Part shown: piece by piece, positions 52,990 through 62,448 of the stretch
Numbering within the stretch: the first letter of the stretch is position 1
Layout: the number at the start of each line of letters is the position of its first letter
Source: Desulfurellaceae bacterium bin18
GTDB taxonomy: Bacteria; Desulfobacterota; Binatia; Bin18
Direction of reading: 5' to 3'
Assembly (NCBI GenBank): GCA_002238415.1
Contig: MPMI01000006.1
Location: 62,001-126,000, forward strand
DNA: 64,000 bases
Notes under the pieces: generated by a model
Seen by the model: the letters and a program-made list of their open reading frames with translations, nothing else
The model's database searches: none
Told to the model about the DNA's origin: nothing
Position numbers and translations under genes: made by a program

Positions 52990-53796
52990 ATGGCGACTGC
53001 ATACCAGTTCCCCCGACTCTTTCTTTACTCCTCAGCCCTCGTGCTCTTGCTGACGGCCTCGCCGGCTGCGGCCCTGGTCGAGTGGAGCACGACGGAGATG
53101 CATTTTCAGTACGGACATCTCGAAAACCCGTTCTCGGACGCCAACCAGGATGCCTTCATCCTGACTGTACAGAACGCCCTGGGCTGGAAATACGGCGAGA
53201 GCTTCTTTTTTGCCGACTTCATCGAGGACGTGGAGCACGACGGCTTCAACCACACTGAAATCTACGGCGAATGGTATCTTTCTCTGAGCCTGGGCAGGAT
53301 TCTGAAGAAGGATTTGAAGGTTGGACCGATCAAGGATTTTTCGCTGATCGGCGGTGTCAACGGCAGCGTGGACGCCAAGGTTATCAAGTTCCTGCCCGGC
53401 CTGCGCGCCTCCTGGGACCTGCCCGGCTTCGCCTTTCTGAATACCGACCTGACCGCCTATATCGACGCCAGCCGAGGCGTCTCGAACGGGGGCGCTCCAA
53501 AAGAGTCGGACAGCTTTATGCTCGACATCAACTGGGCCTATCCCTTCAATATCGGCAAGCTGTCCTTCTCCATCGAAGGCCATGCCGAGTATATCCATTG
53601 TCGGACCAACGAGTTCGGCGGCCGTGTCAGAAGCTGGTTTTTTGCCCAGCCGCAGTTCCGGCTGGACCTGGGTAGATTGCTAAGGGAAGAGGCAAATCGA
53701 CTTTTTATCGGTATGGAGTACCAGTTTTGGCACCATAAGCTGGGCACCAAGAACGATGAGAGTGTACCGCAGTTTCTGCTGGTCTGGCGCTTCTGA
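52990..53796 (+). CDS. Tsx-like outer membrane channel protein
   Basis: A 268-residue beta-barrel protein with a Sec signal (LFLYSSALVLLLTASPAAA). WSTTEMHFQYGHLENPF, ALGWKYGESFFFADFIED and LPGLRASWDLPGFAF resemble the nucleoside-specific channel Tsx family, and the chain ends in WRF, the usual C-terminal aromatic of outer-membrane proteins. ATG at 52990 is the first in frame with the signal; the binding site is weak. It converges on the PQQ operon with a 7-bp gap. Substrate may be nucleosides or another small solute. Confidence 0.85.
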   Translation: MATAYQFPRLFLYSSALVLLLTASPAAALVEWSTTEMHFQYGHLENPFSDANQDAFILTVQNALGWKYGESFFFADFIEDVEHDGFNHTEIYGEWYLSLSLGRILKKDLKVGPIKDFSLIGGVNGSVDAKVIKFLPGLRASWDLPGFAFLNTDLTAYIDASRGVSNGGAPKESDSFMLDINWAYPFNIGKLSFSIEGHAEYIHCRTNEFGGRVRSWFFAQPQFRLDLGRLLREEANRLFIGMEYQFWHHKLGTKNDESVPQFLLVWRF

Positions 53797-53803
53797 AGAA
53801 GAT

Positions 53804-54769
53804 TTACGGCGTTACCGCCACGCCCCAGGGAATCTTCCCGACCGCAATCGTTTTGAGCAGTGTATCGGTCGCGGTATCGATCACCGCCACGCCGTCGGAC
53901 CGACCCATGGTGGCGTAGAGTTTTTTCCCATCCGGGGTCAGGGCCGACCACCAGCAGCGTTTGCCGCCCAGGGCAATGGTCTTGGTCACCGTATTGGTAG
54001 CCGGGTCAATCACGCGCACATCGTTGGCCCGACCGTGAACGACATAGATCTTTGAGCCGTCGGGCAGAACCGAAATGCCGACCGGGCGTTCGCCCGTACT
54101 GATCGTCTCGGTCACAGCCAATTTTTCGACATCGATCACCGAGACGGTATGCGTCCGCTCGTTGCTCACATAGGCGGTTTTCCCGTCCGGCATAAAGGCC
54201 ACGCCGCGCGGATTCTCGCCCACCTTGATCGAACTGAGGACTTTATAAGTTTGAGTGTCAACAACGGTCACATCGTGCGAAGTCTCGTTCGGCACGAAGG
54301 CCAGCTTGCCATCGGGCGAGATCACTACGGTCTCCGGCTCTATACCGGCCTGAACGGTGGCAACGATTTCCTTGCTTGCCAGATCGACGACGCGCATAAC
54401 GCCTTCGTTCTCATTCACGACAAACAGCAGTTTTTCGTCGTTACTGAGGTCAATTCCCTCGGGATCGATGCCGACCGGAAAGGTCTCCACAACCGCATTG
54501 GTTGTCGCATCAATGACCGAAATATCATTAGAGTTGCCGTTGGCGACATACACCCGCGTTCCGTCGGCCGAGACCAGCACCCCGCGCGGGCGTTCGCCGA
54601 CCGGTACCTTGGCCACGACCTCGTCCGTTTGGGTGTCAATCACCCACACATCATTCGACTCCTCGTGCGTGACATAGGCGAACGGCTGAGCGAAGGCCGG
54701 CACGGAAAAGGCCACAAGACAGACGACCAGATACGCGCAGGTAGCAACAAGACAGTAACGGGATTGCAT
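53804..54769 (-). CDS. YVTN-type periplasmic beta-propeller
   Basis: A 321-residue protein with a signal peptide (CAYLVVCLVAFSVPAFAQ) and about seven repeats of 42 residues, each with a core like NDISVIDATTNAVVETF followed by DGxxxYVAN. This is the YVTN/PQQ-dependent catabolism-associated propeller. It lies 11 bp after the cytochrome gene at the end of the PQQ operon. Such propellers are thought to help the dehydrogenase or electron transfer; evidence is contextual. ATG at 54769 with GGAGAGTCG upstream. Confidence 0.88.
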   Translation of the reverse strand: MQSRYCLVATCAYLVVCLVAFSVPAFAQPFAYVTHEESNDVWVIDTQTDEVVAKVPVGERPRGVLVSADGTRVYVANGNSNDISVIDATTNAVVETFPVGIDPEGIDLSNDEKLLFVVNENEGVMRVVDLASKEIVATVQAGIEPETVVISPDGKLAFVPNETSHDVTVVDTQTYKVLSSIKVGENPRGVAFMPDGKTAYVSNERTHTVSVIDVEKLAVTETISTGERPVGISVLPDGSKIYVVHGRANDVRVIDPATNTVTKTIALGGKRCWWSALTPDGKKLYATMGRSDGVAVIDTATDTLLKTIAVGKIPWGVAVTP

Positions 54770-54780
54770 AACGACTCTCC

Positions 54781-55236
54781 TTACTGATGAGCAGGCACCG
54801 CTGCGGTGTCGGACGACGCTGCGTCCTGCAAGGCCCCATCGGCAGCCGGCGATGCACTCGATTCACACTTTGAGGCGGCTCGGACATAGGCCAGAATCTG
54901 CCAGAGCATATCGTCAGGCAGTTGTCCGGCAAAACCGACCATCTCAGTCTTGGGGACACCGTCGCTGACGACCTTGAACATTTCCGCGTCCGTTCCCGAA
55001 CCGTTTACCCATTCGCAGTCGAACAGATTCGGGCATTTGCCGTCCCGGTCGGCCTCCGCTTTCACATGGCAGTAGCCTGCACACACGGCCTGGAAGAGGA
55101 GATCGCCTTCGGCAATCGCCGCTTCATCGCCGGCGAACGGGTTCTTCATCTCCTCATCAGCCCACCCACTCGCCGGGATAAACATCAGCAGACCAACCAA
55201 CAGCACCCCATGCACCCGTCTCATATACCTCCTCAT
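54781..55236 (-). CDS. Cytochrome c with CxxxCH heme motif, PQQ-operon associated
   Basis: A 151-residue secreted cytochrome c. After a signal peptide it has VCAGYCHVKA, with C52, C56 and H57: three residues between the cysteines rather than two. The DNA supports this reading directly. TEMVGF probably gives the axial methionine, and CPNLFDC and KCES add three more cysteines. It is placed like XoxG, the electron acceptor of lanthanide alcohol dehydrogenases. ATG at 55236; AGGAGG is close upstream. It is followed 11 bp later by the propeller gene. Confidence 0.85.
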   Translation of the reverse strand: MRRYMRRVHGVLLVGLLMFIPASGWADEEMKNPFAGDEAAIAEGDLLFQAVCAGYCHVKAEADRDGKCPNLFDCEWVNGSGTDAEMFKVVSDGVPKTEMVGFAGQLPDDMLWQILAYVRAASKCESSASPAADGALQDAASSDTAAVPAHQ

Positions 55237-55247
55237 TTCTGTGTGGC

Positions 55248-55302
55248 AAAGAGTAAATGTACCCTTTCATCTCCAAATCAAGGCTGGGCGCGTTTACTCT
55301 TT
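55248..55302. repeat. Second copy of the AAGAGTAAA palindrome
   Basis: AAAGAGTAAATGTACCC (55248-55264) faces GGGCGCGTTTACTCTTT (55286-55302), pairing at 14 of 17 positions. The arms are related to those at 20862-20914. The right arm contains the stop codon of the substrate-binding protein gene, and the element lies between it and the cytochrome gene, so it may shape operon expression. Confidence 0.75.
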
Positions 55303-56199
55303 TTCTCGGGAGAGTCGAAACATCTCCATAACGTCATAGGTTTTCTCAAAGGGGGGATACAACGGCACGCCATATCGCTGCGCGATGGTCTTGAGCTCTC
55401 CGCCCTTTCTCAACTGTGTCAGGGCCGCGTCTATGGCCGTGCGGAGCGCTTCGTCCTCTTTGCGCGTCGCGACATGCTCGTTCCAGCGCGCCACTGAGAG
55501 CGGCTCAGCCGTGGCAAACGTCAGCTTCGTCCCAGGCTCCTGCTTTGCATACCAGCCGGCGGTCGGCCCCCAGACAAAGGCTAATTCTGCGTCTCCCGTT
55601 GCCACCGCAGCCAGGGACTCCTCGGTTGAGAAGAAGGTCTGCATCGAAATCTTGAGAGACTCCAGAATAAAGCTGGCAATCGTTTGGGCTTGGACCGCAA
55701 CGACCTGCTGCTCAATATCGTGCAAGGACGCCGGCGTCTGGCCCTCACGTCCCAGGAGCTCGAAAGCGGCTCCGTAGTAGGCGTTGCCGACCGTCACATT
55801 GCCGGCCTCGCGCACGGCATCTCGGCCGGGCACGCTCAAAATGGCGTCACATTCGTTTCTTGAGAGCCGCCGAAGCGGGAAATCACTCTCATCAACCTCG
55901 GTTATCCGCTCGTCATGTTTGACCCAGACGGGAACAAGCGTCCGTCCCATCGTCTTGGCAAGAGCCCGTGCCACCTCAACGTCAAATCCGCGTTCGTCGA
56001 GCTGAGAAGAGAATGGCAGGTTATTCCCCAGAAAGCAGACCCGGAGTTGTCCTCCTTCCTCAGCAAAGAGCGGCCCGGACAAGGCCAGACACAAGAGGCA
56101 GCCGAGCACCGAAACAACAGCCCCGCGCCGCCGTTTTCTCCACACAGTCGCTCCGGTGGAGACCCAGGAGCTCGCTATCACCCAATACAGCAATCTCAC
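55294..56199 (-). CDS. Periplasmic substrate-binding-like protein of the PQQ operon (XoxJ-like)
   Basis: A 301-residue SBP_bac_3 type protein. After a signal (VVSVLGCLLCLALSGPLFA) come LRVCFLGNNLPFSS, RGFDVEVARALAKTMGR, CDAILSVPGRDAVREAGNV and a C-terminal LRTAIDAALTQLRKGGEL. It belongs to the quinoprotein-associated binding proteins (MoxJ/XoxJ). It is immediately downstream of the dehydrogenase gene (27 bp). In known systems it helps activate or mature the dehydrogenase rather than feeding an ABC transporter; no transporter genes are present. The stop lies inside the palindrome. Confidence 0.88.
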   Translation of the reverse strand: MRLLYWVIASSWVSTGATVWRKRRRGAVVSVLGCLLCLALSGPLFAEEGGQLRVCFLGNNLPFSSQLDERGFDVEVARALAKTMGRTLVPVWVKHDERITEVDESDFPLRRLSRNECDAILSVPGRDAVREAGNVTVGNAYYGAAFELLGREGQTPASLHDIEQQVVAVQAQTIASFILESLKISMQTFFSTEESLAAVATGDAELAFVWGPTAGWYAKQEPGTKLTFATAEPLSVARWNEHVATRKEDEALRTAIDAALTQLRKGGELKTIAQRYGVPLYPPFEKTYDVMEMFRLSREKE

Positions 56200-56226
56200 G
56201 CTTGCCTACTCCGCCGGTCCGCCGGT

Positions 56227-58038
56227 TTATTCTGGTAAAGCAAACACGAGCAACGCGCTGCCCTTACTCGTCAGCGGTGGCTCGCCAACCAGGGTGACGG
56301 CCAAACCACCGCCGCCACTGGGGATGGCCACATATTGCCGCCCCCCGGCCTTATAGGTGACGGGCTGAGCGCGCATGGCTGAGCCGGTCTGAAATTGCCA
56401 TAACGGCTCGCCGGTCGCGGCATCAAAGGCCAGGGCCAGACCCTCAAGGTTACCGGAAAACACCAGACCACCGGCGGTCGCCAGGGCACCACCCATCATG
56501 GGATATTCGTCCTGATAGCGCCATTTGATCTCGCCGGTGGAGGGGTCTATGGCCGACAGATGACCGTAGGACGATCCGTCATCACCCTGGGTTTTTCCCG
56601 GTCCGCCACCCCAGAAGGGAATACCTTTGATAAAGATGGAGGTGGACTTCTTCATCTGCCAGCAGCTTTCTACCACCGGCACATACATCAGCTTGGTCAG
56701 CGGGCTATAGGCCGCGGTATATGAGCCGTTTTTGCCACCAACGGACCCTGGACAGATAAATTCCTTGCCTTCTGCGGTGGGAACGAACTGCGGGTCAACA
56801 ATCGGCCGGCCGGCCTCGTCCAGACCTTTTGACCAGTTCAGATTGTCGACATATTGGGTGCCGTGCAGGTATTTGCCCGAGGCGCGGTCCAGGACATAGA
56901 CATAGCCGTTCCGGTTGGGCTGAGCCAGGGCTTTGACCATCTGGCCGCTCCGTTCGACATTGACCAGAAACAGATCGGTATTGCCGTCATAGTCCCAGAT
57001 ATCGTGGGGCGTGAACTGGAAATACCATTTGATCTCGCCGGTGTCCGGGTCCAGGGCCAGCACGGAATCCGCGTAGAGGTTGTCGCCTTTGCGGACATCG
57101 CCGTTCCAGTCCGGGGCGGTATTGCCCGTCGCCCAATACAGCAAATCCTCATCAGGGTCGTATGACCCCGTTACCCAGGTTGGGGCCCCCCCATGTTTCC
57201 AGGAGTCGCCGGCCCAGGTCTCGGAGCCCGGCTCGCCGGCTTCCGGGATGGTGTAGCGACGCCATTTCCGTTCGCCGGTGTTGATATCATAGGAATCAAT
57301 ATAGCCGCGGATACCATATTCGCCCCCGGCAATCCCGACGATCAGATTATCTCGGACAACCAGGGGAGCGACGGTCGCGCTGAATCCGTCGTTATAGCGG
57401 TCCATCTCGGTGTTCCAGACAACCGCCCCGGTTTTCCGGTTCAGGGCAACCACATGGGCATCGAGCGTGGCCATAAAGATCAGATCCCCCGCAATGGCCG
57501 CCCCTTTATTCGATGGCCCGCAACACACGCGCATGTCGTCCGGCAACTCGTGTTCATAGCGCCACAGCAACTCGCCCGTGACCGCGTCCAGGGCAAAGAG
57601 GTGATTATAGGCGGCAGTCAGATAGATGATCCCGTCGGCAACAATAGGCGAGGCTTGCATTTGGGCCGGGATGCCGGTCTGGAACATCCAGGCCGCCTTC
57701 AGGTTCTTGACATTGTCCCGGTTAATGTCCGTGAGTGGGCTGAATCGCCACCCGGCGTAATTGCCGCCGTACATCAGCCAATAGGTCGGGTCGTCCGTAC
57801 CCTTGAGCAGATGGTCCTGGGTGATGGCGTGAAAAGTATAGCCATCGAGGCCACCGTTCGTGGCCGGGCTGGCAGCGGCGGGTGTGGCGGAGGCCGCCGA
57901 TTTCGCCGCCGGTTGATTTTTGGCGGGTTCGGGTTGGGTATCCGCCCGCCCGCCGACCGCCTGAGCATAGTGGGGGGCGCCGAGCAGCGTCAGACAATAC
58001 ATCCCTACGAGAATTCCCTGCAACCAATATGCGTGCAT
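56227..58038 (-). CDS. PQQ-dependent alcohol dehydrogenase, probable lanthanide type
   Basis: A 603-residue secreted quinoprotein with an eight-bladed propeller: repeats DAVTGELLW, NRKTGAVVWN, DPDTGEIKWYF, DPSTGEIKWRY, DAATGEPLWQF. The vicinal cysteine pair is C172-C173. The catalytic aspartate is D349 in HDIWDYDG; the extra aspartate D351 two residues later is the lanthanide-binding mark of XoxF/ExaF-type enzymes (calcium enzymes have Ala or similar). E240 and N306 complete the metal site. It oxidises methanol or a longer alcohol in the periplasm and passes electrons to cytochrome c. A 60-residue Ala/Pro linker follows the signal. It heads the operon that ends at 53804. Confidence 0.92.
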   Translation of the reverse strand: MHAYWLQGILVGMYCLTLLGAPHYAQAVGGRADTQPEPAKNQPAAKSAASATPAAASPATNGGLDGYTFHAITQDHLLKGTDDPTYWLMYGGNYAGWRFSPLTDINRDNVKNLKAAWMFQTGIPAQMQASPIVADGIIYLTAAYNHLFALDAVTGELLWRYEHELPDDMRVCCGPSNKGAAIAGDLIFMATLDAHVVALNRKTGAVVWNTEMDRYNDGFSATVAPLVVRDNLIVGIAGGEYGIRGYIDSYDINTGERKWRRYTIPEAGEPGSETWAGDSWKHGGAPTWVTGSYDPDEDLLYWATGNTAPDWNGDVRKGDNLYADSVLALDPDTGEIKWYFQFTPHDIWDYDGNTDLFLVNVERSGQMVKALAQPNRNGYVYVLDRASGKYLHGTQYVDNLNWSKGLDEAGRPIVDPQFVPTAEGKEFICPGSVGGKNGSYTAAYSPLTKLMYVPVVESCWQMKKSTSIFIKGIPFWGGGPGKTQGDDGSSYGHLSAIDPSTGEIKWRYQDEYPMMGGALATAGGLVFSGNLEGLALAFDAATGEPLWQFQTGSAMRAQPVTYKAGGRQYVAIPSGGGGLAVTLVGEPPLTSKGSALLVFALPE

Positions 58039-58894
58039 ATACTTCCCTCCTTTACGTGCGAAATTCCACGTAAAACCTCGGTATAGCGCGTCGAAAAGTA
58101 CTTGCTTTTCAGTATCCGGTCAAGGAAGGCAACAAGAGGAAACAGGAAAACGACGGTCCTGTTTTGCTCCGAAATACGCTGAGTGCAGGCTACCGTCATC
58201 TGTCGCCGGGGGAGGGCACCTGGACCTAGTGCCTTCCCCTCGCAGGAAAGAGGAGGGCTGCCACGGATACCCGTAGCAGCCTCGGTAAACCCTCTGCTGT
58301 GTTCTATAGCGCTGGCGTGACCACTCTGCCATTCACCCGCGCGCTGCGGAAGCGACTGCTGCCTTGATACGAATCGAGAACGGCGTCGAGCCGGTTCTAC
58401 CGCAGGACAGTGCGCGGAGCGCAAGCTCCCGCAGGACGCCCAGTCCGGAGCCCCAGGGGAGGCCGCCGCTCGGCTTGTCGAAGGACGGCCTCCCATCCGT
58501 TAACGTATGCGGGCGTCAGCGCACCTCCGTGACCGACACCTTAAAGGTTCCGGCCCGGCGCTACCGGGCGCGCCCAGGCTATAACCGCCCTCCCTACTCC
58601 AATTCCCCACACATGACCCTAGTAATTCTACCAGGGTGGAGAAAAAATGGCTGGTGGCGGACAGGCCCTTCGTGGGGACTCAGAACAGGCTCCGTTCCAG
58701 GAATCTGCCTCACACGTCTGGGACAAGAGAGAAAGGGCAATATAAGGACCATCATGAAGTACGATCCGCGCATCAACTGGGCCAAAGCGTTCCTGTGGAA
58801 ATCACGCTGGCCCGTGCTGGCTGAAAAGAGACAGATGAGATATGAAGAAAATCCTCGCGCCGCGGAGGGAGCGCGCGCCGCGAGATAGGATCCT
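58039..58894. other. 856-bp divergent spacer rich in hairpins
   Basis: This gap between the PQQ operon and the alternative complex III operon has no convincing gene. Four perfect or near-perfect hairpins are visible: 58140-58164 (AAACAGGA/TCCTGTTT), 58208-58238 (11-bp stem, one G-U), 58257-58280 (GCTGC/GCAGC plus ACGG/CCGT) and 58457-58494 (GGGAGGCCG/CGGCCTCCC). A short frame at 58754-58888 (44 residues, MKYDPRINWAKAFLWKSRW start, AAGGACC upstream) could encode a small protein ahead of actA, but is weak. Promoters for both divergent operons must lie here. Confidence 0.6.
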
Positions 58895-59485
58895 ATGCGG
58901 TTTCCTCTAGGTTCGCTGTCTGTTTTTCGGATCATTCTACTTGTGGTGGCACTCCTCGCCGGGCTGTCGGCAGTACACTATCGACCCGATATGAGCGGTC
59001 GGGTGTGGCAGGCCGGGAAAGCCGCCTGGTGGGATTCCCGCCTGCTCGACTTGGGGCTGACGGGTTGGGGTCAGGCTCCCAAACAGCCGATTGCCTTCAG
59101 CCATGCGCTCCACGCCGGTGAATATGGTCTGGACTGCCTGTACTGCCACAGTGCGGCGCGCGTCTCGCCGGTGGCTCACGTCCCGCCGGTCCAGACGTGT
59201 ATAGGCTGCCACGCCAGGCCCACACCGAATCCGGAAATCAAAAAAATCCAGACCTATTGGAAAAACCAGGAGCCGATTCCGTGGGTTCGCGTGCACGCCC
59301 TGCCCGCTTTCACCCGCTTTAACCATAAGCGCCATGTCCGGGCCGGGGTCGATTGCCAGTCCTGTCACGGCGAGGTCCAGCGCATGCAACGTGTGGAACA
59401 GGTGTCTTCGCTCAAGATGGGCTGGTGCGTGACCTGTCACGATGCCCACCAGGCGAGCAAGGACTGCCTGGTGTGTCACTATTGA
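58895..59485 (+). CDS. actA: Alternative complex III subunit A, pentaheme cytochrome c
   Basis: A 196-residue protein with one N-terminal membrane anchor (VFRIILLVVALLAGLSAV) and five CxxCH heme motifs at C81, C102, C154, C178 and C191, the pentaheme set of ActA. Alternative complex III oxidises quinol and reduces a periplasmic cytochrome in place of the bc1 complex. The start is ATG at 58895; AGGATCC is a weak site. actB follows after 16 bp. Confidence 0.92.
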   Translation: MRFPLGSLSVFRIILLVVALLAGLSAVHYRPDMSGRVWQAGKAAWWDSRLLDLGLTGWGQAPKQPIAFSHALHAGEYGLDCLYCHSAARVSPVAHVPPVQTCIGCHARPTPNPEIKKIQTYWKNQEPIPWVRVHALPAFTRFNHKRHVRAGVDCQSCHGEVQRMQRVEQVSSLKMGWCVTCHDAHQASKDCLVCHY

Positions 59486-59501
59486 GGCGGAAGAACCCAT
59501 C

Positions 59502-62429
59502 ATGGCAAGCGGACTCGATAGAAGAAATTTTTTGAAACTGCTGGGGGCAAGCGCAGCCGCACCGGTTGTCAGCTGTGCCTCAAAGCCGGTCGAAACCATT
59601 ATTCCCTATGTGGTGCAGCCCGAGGAGATCACGCCGGGGGTGGCTACCTACTACGCCACCGTCTGTCAGGAGTGCCCGGCCGGCTGTGGCATGGTCGTGC
59701 GGACCAGAGAAGGACGGGCCGTCAAGGTCGAAGGCAATCCATCCCACCCGATCAACCGCGGGGCCTTGTGCGCGCGCGGACAGGCGTCCTTGCAGGGACT
59801 GTATAATCCGGACCGTATCCGCCAGCCGCTGTATCGCAACGCGGCCGGGGAGCTGACGCCGCTGTCGTGGCCGGAGGCGGAGGTGCTGCTGGTCGAACGC
59901 CTGCAAAAAATCCGAGCAGAGGGCCGGGCGGACAAGATCGCGTTTCTCGCCGGCCAGCTTCCGGACAGCGTCTATCAGTTGGCCACGCAGTGGCTTGAGA
60001 CGCTTGGTTCACGCCGCCTGATGACCTATGAACCGTTTGGGTTCGAGGCGCTGAGGCAGGCAAACCAGGTCTGTTTTCAGCAGGCTTCGATGCCCGCCTA
60101 TGATCTGGCCAAGGCCCGCTTTCTTATCGGCCTGGGGGCGGACTTTCTGGAGACGTGGCATTCCCCGACGCACTATGCCAAGGCATTCAGCCAGATGCGG
60201 GGTGCAACGGCGGCGGGGAGATTCGTCCAGGTCGAATCCCGCCTGTCGCTCACCGGAGCGAGTGCAGACGAGTGGATTGCGATCAAGCCGGGGCGGGAAG
60301 CCTTTTTTGCGCTGGGGCTGGCGCATCTGATTCTCCCCAACAGTGCGGTGCCCGCTGAAGAAAAGGCGCGGCTCAGCCAACTGCTGGAGCCCTATTCGCC
60401 AGAACAGGTTGCCTCGGTGACGGAGGTGCCGGTCGAGACGATCAAACGACTGGCTCAGGAATTCGTCAGCCACGGGCCGAGTCTGGCCCTCGGGGGCGGC
60501 ATAGCTGCAAGTTCCCGGCAGGAGACGGCCAGCCTGATTGCGGTCAATCTGCTGAATTATATCGCCGGCAATATCGGCGAGACGGTACATTTCTATGGGA
60601 TCCAAGAGCGACCGCAGGTCAGCTCATACACGGCCCTGTCATCCCTGATTGACGAGATGCGGCGAGGAGAAATACCCCTCCTTTTGCTGGCCAACACCAA
60701 TCCTGCTTTTAGTCTGCCGCCGTCTTCGGGCTTTGCCGAGGCGCTCACTCGCGTGCCGTTTGTGGTCAGCTTTTCGTCCTTCCCGGATGAAACAACCGAA
60801 CAGGCAGACCTGGTGTTACCCGATCATACGCCTTTGGAGAGCTGGGGAGACTCCCACCCCGGAGCCGGCGTGTATGGTCTGATGCAGCCCGTCATGCCGC
60901 CCGTGTTTGAGACCCAAGCGCTGAGTGATACCTTGTTGTCGGTCGCCGCACAGGTTGATGAGGCGTTCTCGGAATCGTTGCCATGGAAAAACTTTTTCGA
61001 GTATTTACAGACGTCGTGGAAGGAACGACACGGCGAAAGTGGTGAGCCGGGCGACTTTGACACCTTCTGGCGTCAGGCGCTGCAACAGGGCGGGGTCTGG
61101 CAGGTGCAAGAGCCGCTCCCGGTTCAGCTCTCTCCATCCGTATTTGAGACACGTTTTTCCGAGCCGACTTTTGACCGCGCAGACGAAGACGCGCTGACAT
61201 TCATTGCCTACCCCTCGTCACGCTATTATGACGGACGCGGCGCCAATAAGCCCTGGCTGCAAGAACTGCCCGACCCTCTCACGCAGGCGGTCTGGGATTC
61301 CTGGCTTGAGATGCACCCCGAGACTGCCGAACGGCTGGGGATCGCGGAGGGCGACCTGCTGACGATTACCTCCCCGCATGGGACCATCGAGGCGAGTGCT
61401 TATTTCTACGCCGGTCTGCGGCGCGATGCGGTGGCCATGCCGACCGGCCTGGGCCATAGCGGTTATGGTCGCTACGCCCAGGGCCGCGGCGCCAACCCGG
61501 CCCATTTGCTTTCGGCCCAACCCGAAACCGCCTCGGGCGGCTTCCCCTGGCTGTCGACCACAGTCCGACTCGCTCGAACCGGCAAACGGGCGCCGCTGGT
61601 CACAACGGACGGCAGTCGCCAGCAGCTCGGCCGCGGCATCGCCCAAGCGGTGACGGCAGGACAGCACGACGAACCGCACCACGCCGAGCACCCCGTCCGC
61701 GATATGTACCCGGAAGTGCAGTATGCCGAATACCGCTGGGGCATGAGTATCGACTTGTCGGCCTGTATCGGCTGTGGAGCCTGCGTCACGGCCTGCTATG
61801 CGGAAAACAATATTCCGGTGGTGGGCGAAGACATGGTGGCACAAGGCCGGGAAATGTCCTGGCTGCGGATTGAGCGCTATTTCGAGGAGGAGCAGGAAGG
61901 AGCAGACGCTCCCGAAGTCCGCTTTGCGCCGATGCTGTGTCAGCATTGCGGCAATGCGCCCTGCGAGCCGGTCTGTCCGGTGTATGCTACCTATCACAAC
62001 CCGGAGGGTCTTAATGCCCAGATCTACAACCGTTGTGTCGGCACGCGTTATTGCGCCAACAACTGTTCCTATAAGGTGCGGCGTTTTAACTGGAGCGAGG
62101 CCGACTGGCCGGAACCGCTCAATCGTCAGCTCAACCCGGATGTCACCATACGTGAACCGGGTGTCATGGAAAAATGCACCTTTTGTGTCCAGCGCATTCA
62201 GGAGGGCAAAGACCGCGCAAAAGACGAAGACCGTCCGGTGCGCGACGGCGAGGTCACGCCGGCCTGTGCCCAGACCTGCCCGGCCCAGGCCCTGACGTTT
62301 GGCAATCTGCAAGACCCCGCCAGCCGCGTTTCCCAGCAATCGCACGACTCGCGCGGGTATAAAGTCTTCGAGTCATTAAACACCAAACCCGCGATTACCT
62401 ATCTCAAAAAAGTACGCCGCAATACGTAG
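59502..62429 (+). CDS. actB: Alternative complex III subunit B (molybdopterin-like plus Fe-S domains)
   Basis: A 975-residue two-part protein. Residues 1-30 carry a Tat signal (DRRNFLKLLGAS, R7-R8). The N-terminal part resembles molybdopterin oxidoreductases, with a [4Fe-4S] motif CQECPAGCG...ALCARG, and in known ActB it holds no molybdenum. The C-terminal part (about 730-975) is NrfC-like with CIGCGACVTAC, CQHCGNAPCEPVCP, CVGTRYCANNC and CTFCVQR motifs for several Fe-S clusters. The start ATG at 59502 overlaps the reading of no upstream gene; an earlier in-frame start at 59442 would overlap actA. actC starts 19 bp later. Confidence 0.93.
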   Translation: MASGLDRRNFLKLLGASAAAPVVSCASKPVETIIPYVVQPEEITPGVATYYATVCQECPAGCGMVVRTREGRAVKVEGNPSHPINRGALCARGQASLQGLYNPDRIRQPLYRNAAGELTPLSWPEAEVLLVERLQKIRAEGRADKIAFLAGQLPDSVYQLATQWLETLGSRRLMTYEPFGFEALRQANQVCFQQASMPAYDLAKARFLIGLGADFLETWHSPTHYAKAFSQMRGATAAGRFVQVESRLSLTGASADEWIAIKPGREAFFALGLAHLILPNSAVPAEEKARLSQLLEPYSPEQVASVTEVPVETIKRLAQEFVSHGPSLALGGGIAASSRQETASLIAVNLLNYIAGNIGETVHFYGIQERPQVSSYTALSSLIDEMRRGEIPLLLLANTNPAFSLPPSSGFAEALTRVPFVVSFSSFPDETTEQADLVLPDHTPLESWGDSHPGAGVYGLMQPVMPPVFETQALSDTLLSVAAQVDEAFSESLPWKNFFEYLQTSWKERHGESGEPGDFDTFWRQALQQGGVWQVQEPLPVQLSPSVFETRFSEPTFDRADEDALTFIAYPSSRYYDGRGANKPWLQELPDPLTQAVWDSWLEMHPETAERLGIAEGDLLTITSPHGTIEASAYFYAGLRRDAVAMPTGLGHSGYGRYAQGRGANPAHLLSAQPETASGGFPWLSTTVRLARTGKRAPLVTTDGSRQQLGRGIAQAVTAGQHDEPHHAEHPVRDMYPEVQYAEYRWGMSIDLSACIGCGACVTACYAENNIPVVGEDMVAQGREMSWLRIERYFEEEQEGADAPEVRFAPMLCQHCGNAPCEPVCPVYATYHNPEGLNAQIYNRCVGTRYCANNCSYKVRRFNWSEADWPEPLNRQLNPDVTIREPGVMEKCTFCVQRIQEGKDRAKDEDRPVRDGEVTPACAQTCPAQALTFGNLQDPASRVSQQSHDSRGYKVFESLNTKPAITYLKKVRRNT

Positions 62430-62448
62430 TGACACTGACGACGATTCC

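Noticed and set aside
58364..58888. A 174-residue plus-strand reading frame ahead of actA
   Set aside because: It runs through a hairpin and its first 120 residues are Pro/Arg/Ser-rich with no fold character. Only the last 44 residues have a plausible own start; kept as a weak note in the spacer entry.
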